A stretch of DNA of 35,805 nt from an uncultured Veillonellaceae bacterium (GCA_900546795.1 UREG01000009.1:1-35805); one strand, 5' to 3'; shown: positions 15,352 to 23,587, numbered from the stretch's first letter. The notes: generated by a model not told the origin, from the sequence alone. Numbers and translations are program-made.

Positions 15352-16533
15352 TTATTTTTGCAGCATAGCTGCTTTTTCTTGTGCATAGTCCGCCTGAATA
15401 CGAGACAGCAGAGCGGGATCGTCTATCAAGTCCCGGCAGGAATAGGCGAGGATTTCCGCTCCGATGCGGCTGGCGTCCAGCGCAGCGTCGGACAGCCCCT
15501 GATCCAGCCATTCCTGGGTATGGGCCGTAATGCCTTTTTGAATAAATGCGACGCGGATAGAAGAGCCGGGCACCAAGTGCATGACGGCGGCAAAATCGGT
15601 AGAGCCGGTCTTTTCTCTAGGCGGCGTGATAGCCGGAGCCTGCAGGGTGTGGGCGTGTTTCATGAGCAGGTCGTTGAGGGAAAGGACGGGAATCTTATTC
15701 AAGAATTCGCTGTTGGCGCAAAGGGTGTGCGTCGTGCCGGTCATGAGGCAGGCGCCGTCCAGAATTCGATAGAACCATTCCAGCAGTTCATGGAGATAGG
15801 CGCTGGTGCCTGCTCTCAGTTCTACGGTGAGTACGGCTGTATCGGCTACGATATTGACGGCGGAACCGCCGTTTTTTATCATGTAGTGAATGCGGACATC
15901 GTCTTTTACGTGGCCGCGCAGAAAGGCCAGCCCATTGGTAGTAAGAATTGCAGCTTCTAATGCGCTTCTCCCTAGTTCCGGCGCAATCGCAGCATGGGAG
16001 GCGGTACCATGGAAGGTAACGTCCATTTCGATGCAGGCCAGGGAGCGGACATCGGTTGTCGTGCAGTCGGAGCCATGCATCATGAGGGCGACGTCCAGTT
16101 CGCGAAATGCGCCGTTTCGGATCATGATATGTTTGCCGCCTTCGGCAGATTCTTCGGCCGGTGTGCCGATGATGGACAAGGTATAACCGTTTTTGGGAGC
16201 TAAGTGTTCCAAGATGCGCGCCGCGCCTATCATACAGGCTGGCTGTAAATGGTGCGCGCAGCCGTGGCCAAAGTTTGGCAGGGCATCGTATTCGCAGAGA
16301 AGGCCGATATGCGGACCGCCGGTTCCGTATTGTTTGGAAGCGGCAAAGGCGGTGTCCAATCCGCCGTATCCCCGGGTTACGGTAAATCCGTCTTGTTCCA
16401 ATAATGCCGTGATGGCGGCTGCGGCCTGCGTTTCTTTAAATCCCGGTTCCGGATGGGTAAAAAGAAAGCGGGTAAGATCCTCTAAATCGCCGCAGTGTGT
16501 TTGCCAAAATCGGCGGCGCGTGTCTGTTGTCAT
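15352..16533 (-). CDS. M20D family amidohydrolase (AbgB/hippurate hydrolase-like)
   Basis: A 393-residue metal-dependent amidohydrolase. Visible M20D features: LLCEYDALPNFGHGCAHHL with the paired metal-site Cys and His, GTPAEESAEGGK with the catalytic Glu, MMHGSD, GTASHAAIAPELGRSALEA of the lid domain, and STDFAAVMHLVPG near the end. Members split N-acyl amino acids, p-aminobenzoyl-glutamate or similar amides in the cytoplasm. The ATG at 16533 follows GGGGAGGG. It is the first gene of the operon with yjiH, yjiG and the broken carboxypeptidase, divergent from a LysR regulator 140 bases away that probably controls it. Confidence 0.85.
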   Translation of the reverse strand: MTTDTRRRFWQTHCGDLEDLTRFLFTHPEPGFKETQAAAAITALLEQDGFTVTRGYGGLDTAFAASKQYGTGGPHIGLLCEYDALPNFGHGCAHHLQPACMIGAARILEHLAPKNGYTLSIIGTPAEESAEGGKHIMIRNGAFRELDVALMMHGSDCTTTDVRSLACIEMDVTFHGTASHAAIAPELGRSALEAAILTTNGLAFLRGHVKDDVRIHYMIKNGGSAVNIVADTAVLTVELRAGTSAYLHELLEWFYRILDGACLMTGTTHTLCANSEFLNKIPVLSLNDLLMKHAHTLQAPAITPPREKTGSTDFAAVMHLVPGSSIRVAFIQKGITAHTQEWLDQGLSDAALDASRIGAEILAYSCRDLIDDPALLSRIQADYAQEKAAMLQK

Positions 16534-16635
16534 ATGTTTCCCTCCCCCTAAATCATTCCGCTAAAAAGCCGGCTGGGCTCTTGATTACCGTAAGTATACT
16601 CGGATTTTCAGTAGAAAAAAATTACTGATTTTTGA

Positions 16636-16660
16636 TATAATAGGTATCGAAATATTCGAT
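16636..16660 (+). promoter_or_regulatory. -10 box and LysR-type operator in the divergent spacer
   Basis: TATAAT at 16636-16641 is followed by ATCGAAATATTCGAT (16646-16660), a perfect inverted repeat of ATCGAA around ATA that also fits the T-N11-A rule for LysR boxes. Placed about where transcription of the LysR gene would start, it would suit autorepression; occupancy could also affect the divergent amidohydrolase operon, for which AGTATA (complement TATACT) at 16593-16598 is a candidate -10. Confidence 0.6.
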
Positions 16661-16673
16661 AGGAGAGGGTGCT

Positions 16674-17549
16674 ATGGAATATCGGGATTGGGAAATATTG
16701 ATTGCCGTAGAAGAGGAAAAAAGTTTGAGCCGTGCCGCAGAGCGGCTGTTTATTGCGCAGTCTACGCTCAGTTACCGGCTGGCAAATTTGGAAAAGGAAA
16801 TCGGTATGCCGCTGTTGGTGCGGCATGCAAAGGGGGTATCGTTTACGCTGGCCGGAGAACGGCTTGTTCAATATGCCCGGAAGATGCAGGCAGAATGGAA
16901 ACAGGTCCGCAGCGAGCTGCGGGCGCTGAGAACGCCGCTTTCCGGCACACTGCGCGTTGGGGTGTCGTCCGTAGTGGCAAAGTACCGGCTGGGCGGGCTG
17001 CTCAAAGGCTGGAAAGCGGCGTATCCGGAGATTCATCTGCAGATCGAGGTAGGATCGAGTACGCTGTATCTGCCCAAGCTATTTGCGGAACGAAAGCTGG
17101 ACGCGGTTATATGCCGCGGCGACGGCATGGAAGGGGAACATCGGCTGTATTTGGAGAAAGAGCCATGGGTATTGGCGGTTCCGCCGCATATGGACTTGAA
17201 GGATCTGCCGAGTCTTTCCTGGGTACAGTATGAATCGCTGATTTTTACAAAGGAGATTAAACGGCAGATTTATTGGTGGAATCGCCATTTTGACCGGCAG
17301 CCGTATCGGGTAATGATGGTGGATTCGATCGATGCGTGTCTGCAAATGATTGCCTGCGGGCTCGGGTGGAGCCTGGTGCCCCGTATCCATATTCGGGGAA
17401 AGGGAGTAAAAACGCTGCCGGTATTAGATGAAAAGGGACGGCCGGTCACAAGAGAAACGGTACTGTATTATCATGACAGCGAGGAAAAAGGGGCCCTGCT
17501 CGAACGGTTTCGGCACTATGTGCAGAGCCGGTATCAGCATGGCGGTTAA
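16674..17549 (+). CDS. LysR-family transcriptional regulator (divergent from the amidohydrolase operon)
   Basis: A 291-residue LysR-type regulator. Residues 1-60 form the winged helix-turn-helix (WEILIAVEEEKSLSRAAERL, then AQSTLSYRLANLEKEIG), followed by the linker helix and a periplasmic-binding-like effector domain (GTLRVGVSSVVAKY... ACGLGWSLVPRIHI). The ATG has GGAGAGGG in front. Divergence from the M20D-yjiH-yjiG operon with a palindromic T-N11-A site in the spacer points to control of those genes, with an N-acyl amino acid or peptide as a possible co-inducer. A terminator follows directly. Confidence 0.88.
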   Translation: MEYRDWEILIAVEEEKSLSRAAERLFIAQSTLSYRLANLEKEIGMPLLVRHAKGVSFTLAGERLVQYARKMQAEWKQVRSELRALRTPLSGTLRVGVSSVVAKYRLGGLLKGWKAAYPEIHLQIEVGSSTLYLPKLFAERKLDAVICRGDGMEGEHRLYLEKEPWVLAVPPHMDLKDLPSLSWVQYESLIFTKEIKRQIYWWNRHFDRQPYRVMMVDSIDACLQMIACGLGWSLVPRIHIRGKGVKTLPVLDEKGRPVTRETVLYYHDSEEKGALLERFRHYVQSRYQHGG

Positions 17550-17562
17550 GATAGAATAAAAT

Positions 17563-17601
17563 AAAAGGCTTCGGAGTACACTATTCTCCGAAGCCTTTTT
17601 C
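17563..17601 (+). terminator. Intrinsic terminator of the LysR gene
   Basis: AAAAGGCTTCGGAG (17563-17576) pairs with CTCCGAAGCCTTTT (17586-17599), nine-base loop, followed by T. It starts 13 bases after the stop. Confidence 0.88.
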
Positions 17602-17863
17602 ATAAGCGCAGCCGATCGATTGCGGCTGCCGCGAAAGTTGGCGGGGCGGTATTCGGTTGTGGGAGCCGGCATCTAAAAAGGAAGTCCGGTGAATTTGGCA
17701 GTAGGTGTTCCCGTTCTTAGCGGAATGCCGGTGCAGATGACCTCTTTGGTACGGCAGGCGGCAGTGGCAAGGGAGAATTGCTGGAAAACTGTGCATTTGT
17801 CTGGCTGGATACGGCGGTTTTTCAAGCGGGAAGGAACGAGAATGCGCAGATACCGCTGCAGCG
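17602..17863. other. Spacer of about 260 bases without a recognised gene
   Basis: GC-rich like coding DNA rather than AT-rich like most spacers here. Short ORFs run on both strands (for example a plus-strand frame from about 17689 reading GVPVLSGMPVQMTSLVRQAA), but none has a ribosome binding site or a recognisable family. It could be an old gene remnant. A 7-bp hairpin (GCAGCCG 17608-17614 with CGGCTGC 17623-17629) is the only structure noticed. Confidence 0.4.
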
Positions 17864-17901
17864 CAAAAAAATACCGCCATGTTCGGTTTGCATGGCGGTA
17901 T
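17864..17901 (-). terminator. Intrinsic terminator of the aminotransferase-permease unit
   Basis: On the minus strand ATACCGCCATG (17901-17891), nine-base loop, CATGGCGGTAT (17881-17871), then a run of T (plus-strand A at 17865-17870). It lies 13 bases after the YkvI-like stop. Confidence 0.88.
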
Positions 17902-17913
17902 GGGTGTAACCTA

Positions 17914-19101
17914 TTAGAAATCAATAGCGGCCGGATTGGTCTGCGTTTCCGCATAAACCGGTACGGCGGCCAATTCCAGTTTCCGTTTCTGACGGATTTT
18001 ATATACGCCTACGGTCAGAAGCGGGATCAGGAAAATAAGGATAAAGGCATAGGACAATGCGTTGTAGCCTTTTGCAATCAAATCGATAATGCCAACGCGG
18101 GACATGATCATGGACGTTACGAGAACACCGATGGTGATATAGCCGCGCTGTGCACGAGTGAGGACGCTGCGGTTGGCTTCCTGCAGTCCGGTATTGACCC
18201 GATCGAGGAGCGCATGAATGATGCCGGTCGAGGTTTCAATGAGCGTCCAGCCCATAACTACGCCAAAAACGACAAGCATCCACGGGCTGGCAGAGCAAGC
18301 CTGCATCATTACCATCCAAGGAACGGCGGCGCCGACAACGGAGCTGTCCGGATAGAAGCCGAGGACGGAGAAATAGGTCAGGAACCAGGGAATCGTCATC
18401 AGCAGTCCGGCGATGATTCCGCTGATCACAGACTGACGGCGCGTTTCCTGCCGTTTGAGCGTGAAGAAAGACGCGGGCAGCACGACCAAATTGTAGGCCA
18501 TATATAATACGCCGGCCCAAAGAGCGTCCATAACGGTAGCGTCCGGTACAAAGCTGGTGTCTTGCGAAGCAAAAACCAGGGCGATATTGTCGGAACGCTG
18601 CGAGATAACAAGGATAGAAAACAGCAGATAGCCGGCATAGAGCGCAACCGTACCCAGCGTTTCAAAGCGTTCGATCAGGTGCTCACCATAAAAGTGAAGA
18701 ATGCCGACAATAGCGGTAATGCCCACAACGCCGTACCAATAGTTGAGTCCCAGCACCGTTTCTACGATAGAACCGGTGGCAGCGGACATAACGGCGATAA
18801 TCAGCACCATGAAAAGGCAGTATACTGCGTCAAATACATGGCATAACGGCCCTGCGATCTGACGGATAAAGTTTTTGTAGTCGTATACTTTGCTCAGGCG
18901 AATGAGCTCAAAAGACAGGACGCTGACGACAGCAAATCCTAAAAATGTCGCTAATCCGGACAGCCACCCCCAAGCGCCGAATTTGGCTCCGTATTCCACG
19001 ATTTCACGGCCTGTAGCATAGCCGCCGCCAATTAAGACGGATTGTAAGATAATTCCAGGCAAAACGTACTTGCCAAATCCCCCTTCAAAAAATGATTTCA
19101 T
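17914..19101 (-). CDS. YkvI-like membrane transporter (amino-acid/cation symporter fold)
   Basis: A 395-residue polytopic protein with about ten to eleven hydrophobic helices. The start LPGIILQSVLIGGGYATGRE has the broken first helix (GGGYATG) typical of YkvI-type proteins, which resemble the LeuT/APC transporter fold, and near residue 190 is WAGVLYMAYNLVVLPAS. It is transcribed behind the class III aminotransferase with a 34-base gap, so an amino acid used by that enzyme is a reasonable substrate. The ATG at 19101 follows GAGGGGG. The C-terminal tail after residue 360 is polar and probably cytoplasmic. Transport direction and substrate are unknown. Confidence 0.72.
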   Translation of the reverse strand: MKSFFEGGFGKYVLPGIILQSVLIGGGYATGREIVEYGAKFGAWGWLSGLATFLGFAVVSVLSFELIRLSKVYDYKNFIRQIAGPLCHVFDAVYCLFMVLIIAVMSAATGSIVETVLGLNYWYGVVGITAIVGILHFYGEHLIERFETLGTVALYAGYLLFSILVISQRSDNIALVFASQDTSFVPDATVMDALWAGVLYMAYNLVVLPASFFTLKRQETRRQSVISGIIAGLLMTIPWFLTYFSVLGFYPDSSVVGAAVPWMVMMQACSASPWMLVVFGVVMGWTLIETSTGIIHALLDRVNTGLQEANRSVLTRAQRGYITIGVLVTSMIMSRVGIIDLIAKGYNALSYAFILIFLIPLLTVGVYKIRQKRKLELAAVPVYAETQTNPAAIDF

Positions 19102-19135
19102 AAGAAATCCCCCTCTCTGCAGTTGTAATAGTATA

Positions 19136-20497
19136 TTACCAGCCCTGACGGTACTGGAATACGTCGTCGGGTATCTGTCCCTCCTGATATTCTTGGACAG
19201 CTTCTTCCAAGATATCGAAAGCCTTGTCCAGCGTTTCCGGCTCGATGGTGAGCGGCGGCTGGATCCGAAGAATATTTCCGTTCAATGTAATGACGATGAG
19301 ACCTTTTTCATAAGCCCGGAAAACGATTTTGAACGCTCCGTCTGCATCACTGGCCGTTTCCCCCGAAGCAGCCGTGGTGATGATAGGAATTCCATAGGAC
19401 ATCGTATAGCCGCGATAGGCGCCGATAGTCTTTGGATAACGGGCTTGAAGCTGGTCGAGCCGTTCTTTCATTTTAGCGGATACTGTTTTTAAATGCGTTT
19501 GGAATTCTTTTGACTGGTATACGTCAAAGGCGGCGCTGCCTGCCGTGCAGGCGATCGCGTTGCCGCTTAATGTAAAGAGATGTGCCGGAGCGGGAAGCGA
19601 ATCGATGATATCTTCTCGGGCCATGAACGCGCCGAGCGTCAGACCGCCGCCGATCGATTTTCCCATGATGATGCCGTCTGGAATGATATCCGGATAGTTT
19701 TCAATGGAAAACCAATGACCGGAACGGAAGAATGCCTGCTGTACTTCTTCGGCAAAAAAGAGAACTCCATGCCGGCGGCAAAGTTCGTACAATTTCTTCA
19801 TGAAGATCGGGTGCGCCGGCAAAATTCCTGCGTCGCCCTGTACCGGTTCAATGATGACCGCCGCGACTTCTTCCGGCGGAAGCCAGCGTTCAAACGCCGA
19901 TTCCATATCTTTAATGCATTCGGCTTCGCAGACTTCGTCCGAAACGTCTGTGCCATAGAATGGGAAATGATATACTTCCGGCAGGAATGGGCCGACTTTG
20001 GAGCGCATGCGCGTAGTAACTGCCGTAAGCGAGCAGGAACCGTACGTATTGCCGTGGTAGGCGTTGATGAACGTAATGATCTTGCTGCGGCCGGTATAGG
20101 CGCGGGCAAATTTTATCGCCGCATCATTGGCGTCGCTGCCGCAGTTCCCATAACAGACTTTGGCTTTTACGCCGCCCGGATATACGGATACCAGTTTTTC
20201 CGCATAGGTAACGGCCGGATCATTATAGGTATAGGCCATAGCATATTGTGTGCAGTTGTCCAGCTGTTTACGGATCGCTTCTGTAACAGCCGGATGACTG
20301 CTCCCCAGATTGAGCGATGAAGCGCTGGCAAGAAAGTCAATATATTCGTTGCCGTCAATATCCTTTAAAACAGCGTTTTTGCCGCTGGCTACTACGAACG
20401 GATAATACGATAAATGCTGACAGGCTGCTATGACCTGTTTGTCACGAGCCACCACCTCTTGGCATCGTGAAATGTTTTTACGAATCACGTAACTCAT
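19136..20497 (-). CDS. Class III pyridoxal-phosphate aminotransferase
   Basis: A 453-residue member of the ornithine/4-aminobutyrate/acetylornithine aminotransferase class. Landmarks: IDFLASASSLNLGSSHP, YGNCGSDANDAAIKFARAYT (phosphate-binding region), NAYHGNTYGS, IIEPVQGDAGI, FFAEEVQQAFFRSGHW, IIMGKSIGGGLTLGAF with the PLP-binding Lys, and the C-terminal ILRIQPPLTIE. In AEEVQQ the residue that is normally Asp (DEVQ, contacting the pyridine nitrogen) is Glu, which is unusual. Exact substrate cannot be told from the sequence; a diamine, omega-amino acid or branched amino acid is possible. It leads a two-gene unit with the YkvI-like transporter. The ATG at 20497 has GGGGGAGGAG in front and a good promoter further up. 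Confidence 0.85.
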   Translation of the reverse strand: MSYVIRKNISRCQEVVARDKQVIAACQHLSYYPFVVASGKNAVLKDIDGNEYIDFLASASSLNLGSSHPAVTEAIRKQLDNCTQYAMAYTYNDPAVTYAEKLVSVYPGGVKAKVCYGNCGSDANDAAIKFARAYTGRSKIITFINAYHGNTYGSCSLTAVTTRMRSKVGPFLPEVYHFPFYGTDVSDEVCEAECIKDMESAFERWLPPEEVAAVIIEPVQGDAGILPAHPIFMKKLYELCRRHGVLFFAEEVQQAFFRSGHWFSIENYPDIIPDGIIMGKSIGGGLTLGAFMAREDIIDSLPAPAHLFTLSGNAIACTAGSAAFDVYQSKEFQTHLKTVSAKMKERLDQLQARYPKTIGAYRGYTMSYGIPIITTAASGETASDADGAFKIVFRAYEKGLIVITLNGNILRIQPPLTIEPETLDKAFDILEEAVQEYQEGQIPDDVFQYRQGW

Positions 20498-20544
20498 ATG
20501 AACTCCTCCCCCAAAGAGCTTTATTGCTTGAAAACAATAAAAAT

Positions 20545-20573
20545 TTTATACACTATTGTAAGGCTATGCGCAA
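20545..20573 (-). promoter_or_regulatory. Promoter of the aminotransferase-permease unit
   Basis: On the minus strand TTGCGC (20573-20568), 17-base spacer, TATAAA (20550-20545), about 48 bases before the start codon. A TTATTG...CAATAA inverted repeat (20521-20540) lies downstream of it in the leader. Confidence 0.6.
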
Positions 20574-20636
20574 AAGAATGCAAGGGTATATCAAAAAATA
20601 TATAAATAAGAACGATAGGAATTTAGAATGTTATGC

Positions 20637-20669
20637 ATAAAAAAAGCTTTTGCCAGACGACAAAAGCTT
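20637..20669 (-). terminator. Intrinsic terminator of the azl operon
   Basis: Minus-strand AAGCTTTTG (20669-20661), eight-base loop, CAAAAGCTT (20652-20644), then TTTTT. The stem begins inside the stop codon of the last azlC gene. Confidence 0.85.
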
Positions 20670-21339
20670 AATGAGGAAAGACACGAAGCAATAGGAGCAG
20701 CAGCAAGCTGAGAAAAAGCGCGGGAAGAAGAAAATAGTCAGCGCCTAACAGCGGCAGGAGAAGCAGGGAAGAAAAAAGTCCGATTCCGGCAGAGGGGCGG
20801 CAATCGGGGCGTTTCCACTGCTGGGCGGCGACGGAAAGAAAGAGAGCCGCGGCAGCAAATTCAATGCCGGCGAGAGAAACCGTCAGCATGCCGCTGCACA
20901 GATAGCCGACAGTCGGGCCGATGATAGCGGCAGTATGGCAAAAGAGAAAAATCAGAAATTCTGTCTTTTCTTTGGAAAGTCCCGGCGGCAGAGATAGGCT
21001 GCATAATACTGAATAGACTTCATCGGTCAGGGTGGCGATCATATAGTATTTTCGTTTGCCAAAGGAACGGAATTCCTGTAATAGTCCTAATCCGTAAAAG
21101 ACGTGCCGGCCGTTAATAAACAGCGTCATCAGCACATATACATAGAGCGGCGCCTGGCTTTGGAAAAGTGAAATCAGCAGTATTTGAACGGCACCGGCAT
21201 AGACTGCAAATGCGGAAAACAGCGCTGCACCCAAAGAAAAGCCGCTTCGTTCCATCAAAATGCCAAAGGCAAACCCTACGGCCGCATAGGGGCAGAGAAC
21301 CGGCAGCGCTTTTTTAAAGGCAAAGACAGCTTCTTTCAT
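20668..21339 (-). CDS. azlC: AzlC-family branched-chain amino acid exporter subunit, second copy
   Basis: A 223-residue membrane protein of the AzlC/YgaZ family, which with a small AzlD partner exports branched-chain amino acids. Features: FKKALPVLCPYAAVGFAFGI at the N-terminus, FAVYAGAVQILLISL, FINGRHVFYGLGLL and LTDEVYSVL, all family landmarks, then a Leu-rich C-terminal pair of helices. It is the last gene of the operon, 11 bases after azlD, with AAAGGAG overlapping the azlD stop. It is clearly related to but diverged from the first azlC of the same operon. Confidence 0.88.
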   Translation of the reverse strand: MKEAVFAFKKALPVLCPYAAVGFAFGILMERSGFSLGAALFSAFAVYAGAVQILLISLFQSQAPLYVYVLMTLFINGRHVFYGLGLLQEFRSFGKRKYYMIATLTDEVYSVLCSLSLPPGLSKEKTEFLIFLFCHTAAIIGPTVGYLCSGMLTVSLAGIEFAAAALFLSVAAQQWKRPDCRPSAGIGLFSSLLLLPLLGADYFLLPALFLSLLLLLLLRVFPH

Positions 21340-21350
21340 GGCGCGCTCCT

Positions 21351-21671
21351 TTAGAATTGACGAATCAGAAACATATACAAGGCTGTGCCCAGGAAAATGG
21401 ACAGCAGGGAGTTGCCTTTATAAAGCTGCAGGCCGACGACCGTAACGGCAGCCAGAAGCTCCGGTATGCCATAGGGCGCGGTGGTGATGGGCGTATGACG
21501 GAAACAATAGACGACGAGGGTGACCATGATTGCCGGCGGCAGCATATCTCCCAGGTATTGCACGACCGAGGGGAGCGATTGCTGCCGGAAGATGAGAAAC
21601 GGCAGAGCCCGCGTTAAAAGCGTGACGAAAGCGACAATGAAAATGGTAAGGTAAACGTAGGATTCATTCAT
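21351..21671 (-). CDS. azlD: AzlD-family branched-chain amino acid exporter small subunit
   Basis: A 106-residue protein with about four membrane helices, matching AzlD/YgaH: TRALPFLIFRQQSLPSVVQY near the N-terminus and LGDMLPPAIMVTLVVYC. The start at 21671 overlaps the upstream azlC stop (ATGAATGA) and has GGAG nine bases away; the ATG three codons earlier abuts that GGAG and is less likely. It lies between two azlC paralogs. Confidence 0.88.
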   Translation of the reverse strand: MNESYVYLTIFIVAFVTLLTRALPFLIFRQQSLPSVVQYLGDMLPPAIMVTLVVYCFRHTPITTAPYGIPELLAAVTVVGLQLYKGNSLLSIFLGTALYMFLIRQF

Positions 21672-22359
21672 GGAACGCATCTCCTTGTACAGAAACTTTT
21701 TCGCGAAGGAAAATCAAAGAACCGAGCGCAAGGCAAAGAGCCGGCAGAAGAAAGTGCTCTGAACCGATCAGAGCAAGGGATAAGAGCGAAGCGCCGACGC
21801 CGATGTATACCGGGATATGATTGGTATATTGCTTCCATTGATTGACGGCTGCGGTAAGAAAGAGCGAGGTAGCGGCAAAATCGATGCCGGCCAGGTCAAC
21901 GGACAGGATCGAGCCCGTCCAGGCGCCGATGAGGCCGGCTATGGACCAGGCGCTGTGGCAGAGAAGGGCGATATAAAAGCGGACTTGACTGCGGTCTAGC
22001 CCCTCCGGCACGGTTATGCCGCAGAAAATAGAATATACTTCATCGGTCATGGACGCGACCATATAAGGATAGCGCCAGCCCATGGACCGGAAAATATTTA
22101 GAAAGGCAATGCCGTAAAACATGTGCCGCGCGTTGATGAAAAAAGTCATGGCTGCCATGAGATACAGCGGCAGGTGATCGACTAAAAGAGAGACCAGCAG
22201 GATCTGCATGGCTCCGGCATAAATGAATACAGACGAACAAAAAGCCGCCAGCGGAGAATAGCCGGCATTAGCCATCAGCATGCCGAAGGCAAGGCCGATG
22301 CAGCTATATGTGATAAGAACCGGCAAAGATTGGCGGAACGCAAAACGAAATTCAGTCAT
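21664..22359 (-). CDS. azlC: AzlC-family branched-chain amino acid exporter subunit, first copy
   Basis: A 231-residue membrane protein with the same landmarks as its paralog: FRQSLPVLITYSCIGLAFGM, FIYAGAMQILLVSLL, FFINARHMFYGIAFL and MTDEVYSIFCG. The start at 22359 (MTEFRF) follows GAGGTG; the open frame reaches further back to 22413, but those 18 residues are not family-like and lack a ribosome binding site. It is the first gene of the azlC-azlD-azlC operon and divergent from a LysR gene that is likely its regulator. Confidence 0.88.
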   Translation of the reverse strand: MTEFRFAFRQSLPVLITYSCIGLAFGMLMANAGYSPLAAFCSSVFIYAGAMQILLVSLLVDHLPLYLMAAMTFFINARHMFYGIAFLNIFRSMGWRYPYMVASMTDEVYSIFCGITVPEGLDRSQVRFYIALLCHSAWSIAGLIGAWTGSILSVDLAGIDFAATSLFLTAAVNQWKQYTNHIPVYIGVGASLLSLALIGSEHFLLPALCLALGSLIFLREKVSVQGDAFHE

Positions 22360-22600
22360 GTTGCACCTCAAATACAATATAAATATATATAATGAACAAG
22401 AGTATGATAACATGGAAGTGAGAGCCGAGCAATAAAAAGAATATTTAGATGGGAAATAAAAGCACAGGGAAAACCGAGGGAAGCGAAAAAAACAAAGGGT
22501 ATATAGAAAAAATTGATGAAAATATATAATATATTATATAGAATATAAAGAAAGATAAGAAATTATAATATAACGAAATAAGAAAGACAAAGTTATCTAA
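22360..22600. other. AT-rich divergent control region with an 18-bp palindrome
   Basis: No gene is seen. TATATAATATATTATATA at 22523-22540 is a perfect 18-bp palindrome that could be a LysR-family operator, though chance is likelier in such AT-rich DNA. Both the azl operon and the LysR gene must have promoters here or just downstream. Confidence 0.4.
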
Positions 22601-22629
22601 TTGAAAAAATCGTATCACCATGTTACAAT
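22601..22629 (+). promoter_or_regulatory. Promoter of the second LysR gene
   Basis: TTGAAA (22601-22606), 17-base spacer, TACAAT (22624-22629), about 68 bases before the start codon. A second TATAAT at 22654-22659 lacks a good -35. Confidence 0.6.
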
Positions 22630-22696
22630 TCTTTATAGAAATGAAAATAATTGTATAATGCATATAAAAAAGATTAATAAGGAGGCCTGCAAGGTT

Positions 22697-23587
22697 ATGG
22701 ACGAAAAAGATTGGACTATGTTTAAGATCGTTGCAGAAGAGAAGAGTATCACGCAGGCGGCAGAAAAACTATTCGTGTCTCAGCCGGCACTGAGCTATCG
22801 GCTGAAGAATTTGGAAGCGGAGATCGGAGCCCGCCTTCTTTTGCGAACGACGAATGGTATTTTGCTGACGCCGCAGGGGGAAGTGTTTTTAGATCATATC
22901 GATAAATTGTGCCGCGATGTGGAGCGCATGAAGGATCATATCAAAAGTATCGGGGCAACTACGCAGGGGCCGCTGCATGTCGGATGTTCCTGTACGTTTG
23001 CGTACTATGAACTGGCGCCGTCTCTGCATCATTTTGTAGATAAGTATCCTGAAGTGAAGGTGCATGTGCGGACGGCGCTGAGCGATGAAGTGCTGCGCAT
23101 GCTGGAGCGGGAAGAGATTGCGGTCGGCGTGCTTCGCGGGGACTATCCCTGGCGGGAAGAACGCATGCAGCTGTTGGAAGAACCCATTTGCCTGGTGTAT
23201 CATAAATCGCTTTCGCTGGAAGAATTGACCGTGCATCCGCGCTTGTCTTTTATTACGGATACGCCGCTTACGCGGGATACGGATCTGTGGCTCAAAGAGC
23301 AGTTTGGCATGATCCCGCCGCCGGCGATGTTCCTGGACAGTATTGAAACGTGCCGGCAGTTTGTAAAGAATAAGTTGGGCTGGGCAATTTTGCCGGAGAT
23401 GGGACTGGAAGAGATGAAGGATTCCTTCTATGTCAAACCGCTGTATCATGAAGACGGCACGCCGTTTGTCCGCAAGACAGAGCTGTTTTACCGGAAAGAA
23501 GCCATGAACTTGCCGGCAGTGAACGCATTTATTGATTTTATGCGCGAGCATTACCAGGGAAGTGCGCAGGAAGCGCAAAAAAGCTGA
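22697..23587 (+). CDS. LysR-family transcriptional regulator (divergent from the azl operon)
   Basis: A 296-residue LysR-type regulator. The N-terminal helix-turn-helix reads MFKIVAEEKSITQAAEKLF, then SQPALSYRLKNLEAEIG, followed by LLLRTTNGILLTPQGEVFL and a ligand-binding domain starting GPLHVGCSCTFAYYEL. The start at 22697 is chosen because it follows GGAGG and gives the normal LysR N-terminus; the frame stays open 32 codons upstream. It resembles the LysR at 16674 over the whole length, so the two are paralogs. Divergence from azlCDC suggests amino-acid-responsive control of export. Confidence 0.88.
   Translation: MDEKDWTMFKIVAEEKSITQAAEKLFVSQPALSYRLKNLEAEIGARLLLRTTNGILLTPQGEVFLDHIDKLCRDVERMKDHIKSIGATTQGPLHVGCSCTFAYYELAPSLHHFVDKYPEVKVHVRTALSDEVLRMLEREEIAVGVLRGDYPWREERMQLLEEPICLVYHKSLSLEELTVHPRLSFITDTPLTRDTDLWLKEQFGMIPPPAMFLDSIETCRQFVKNKLGWAILPEMGLEEMKDSFYVKPLYHEDGTPFVRKTELFYRKEAMNLPAVNAFIDFMREHYQGSAQEAQKS

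Noticed and set aside
17689..18507. 272-residue plus-strand ORF
   Set aside because: Most of it is antisense to the YkvI-like transporter and it runs through that unit's terminator; only its first part lies in the unexplained spacer.
19580..20320. 246-residue plus-strand ORF
   Set aside because: Antisense to the class III aminotransferase, which is clearly coding.
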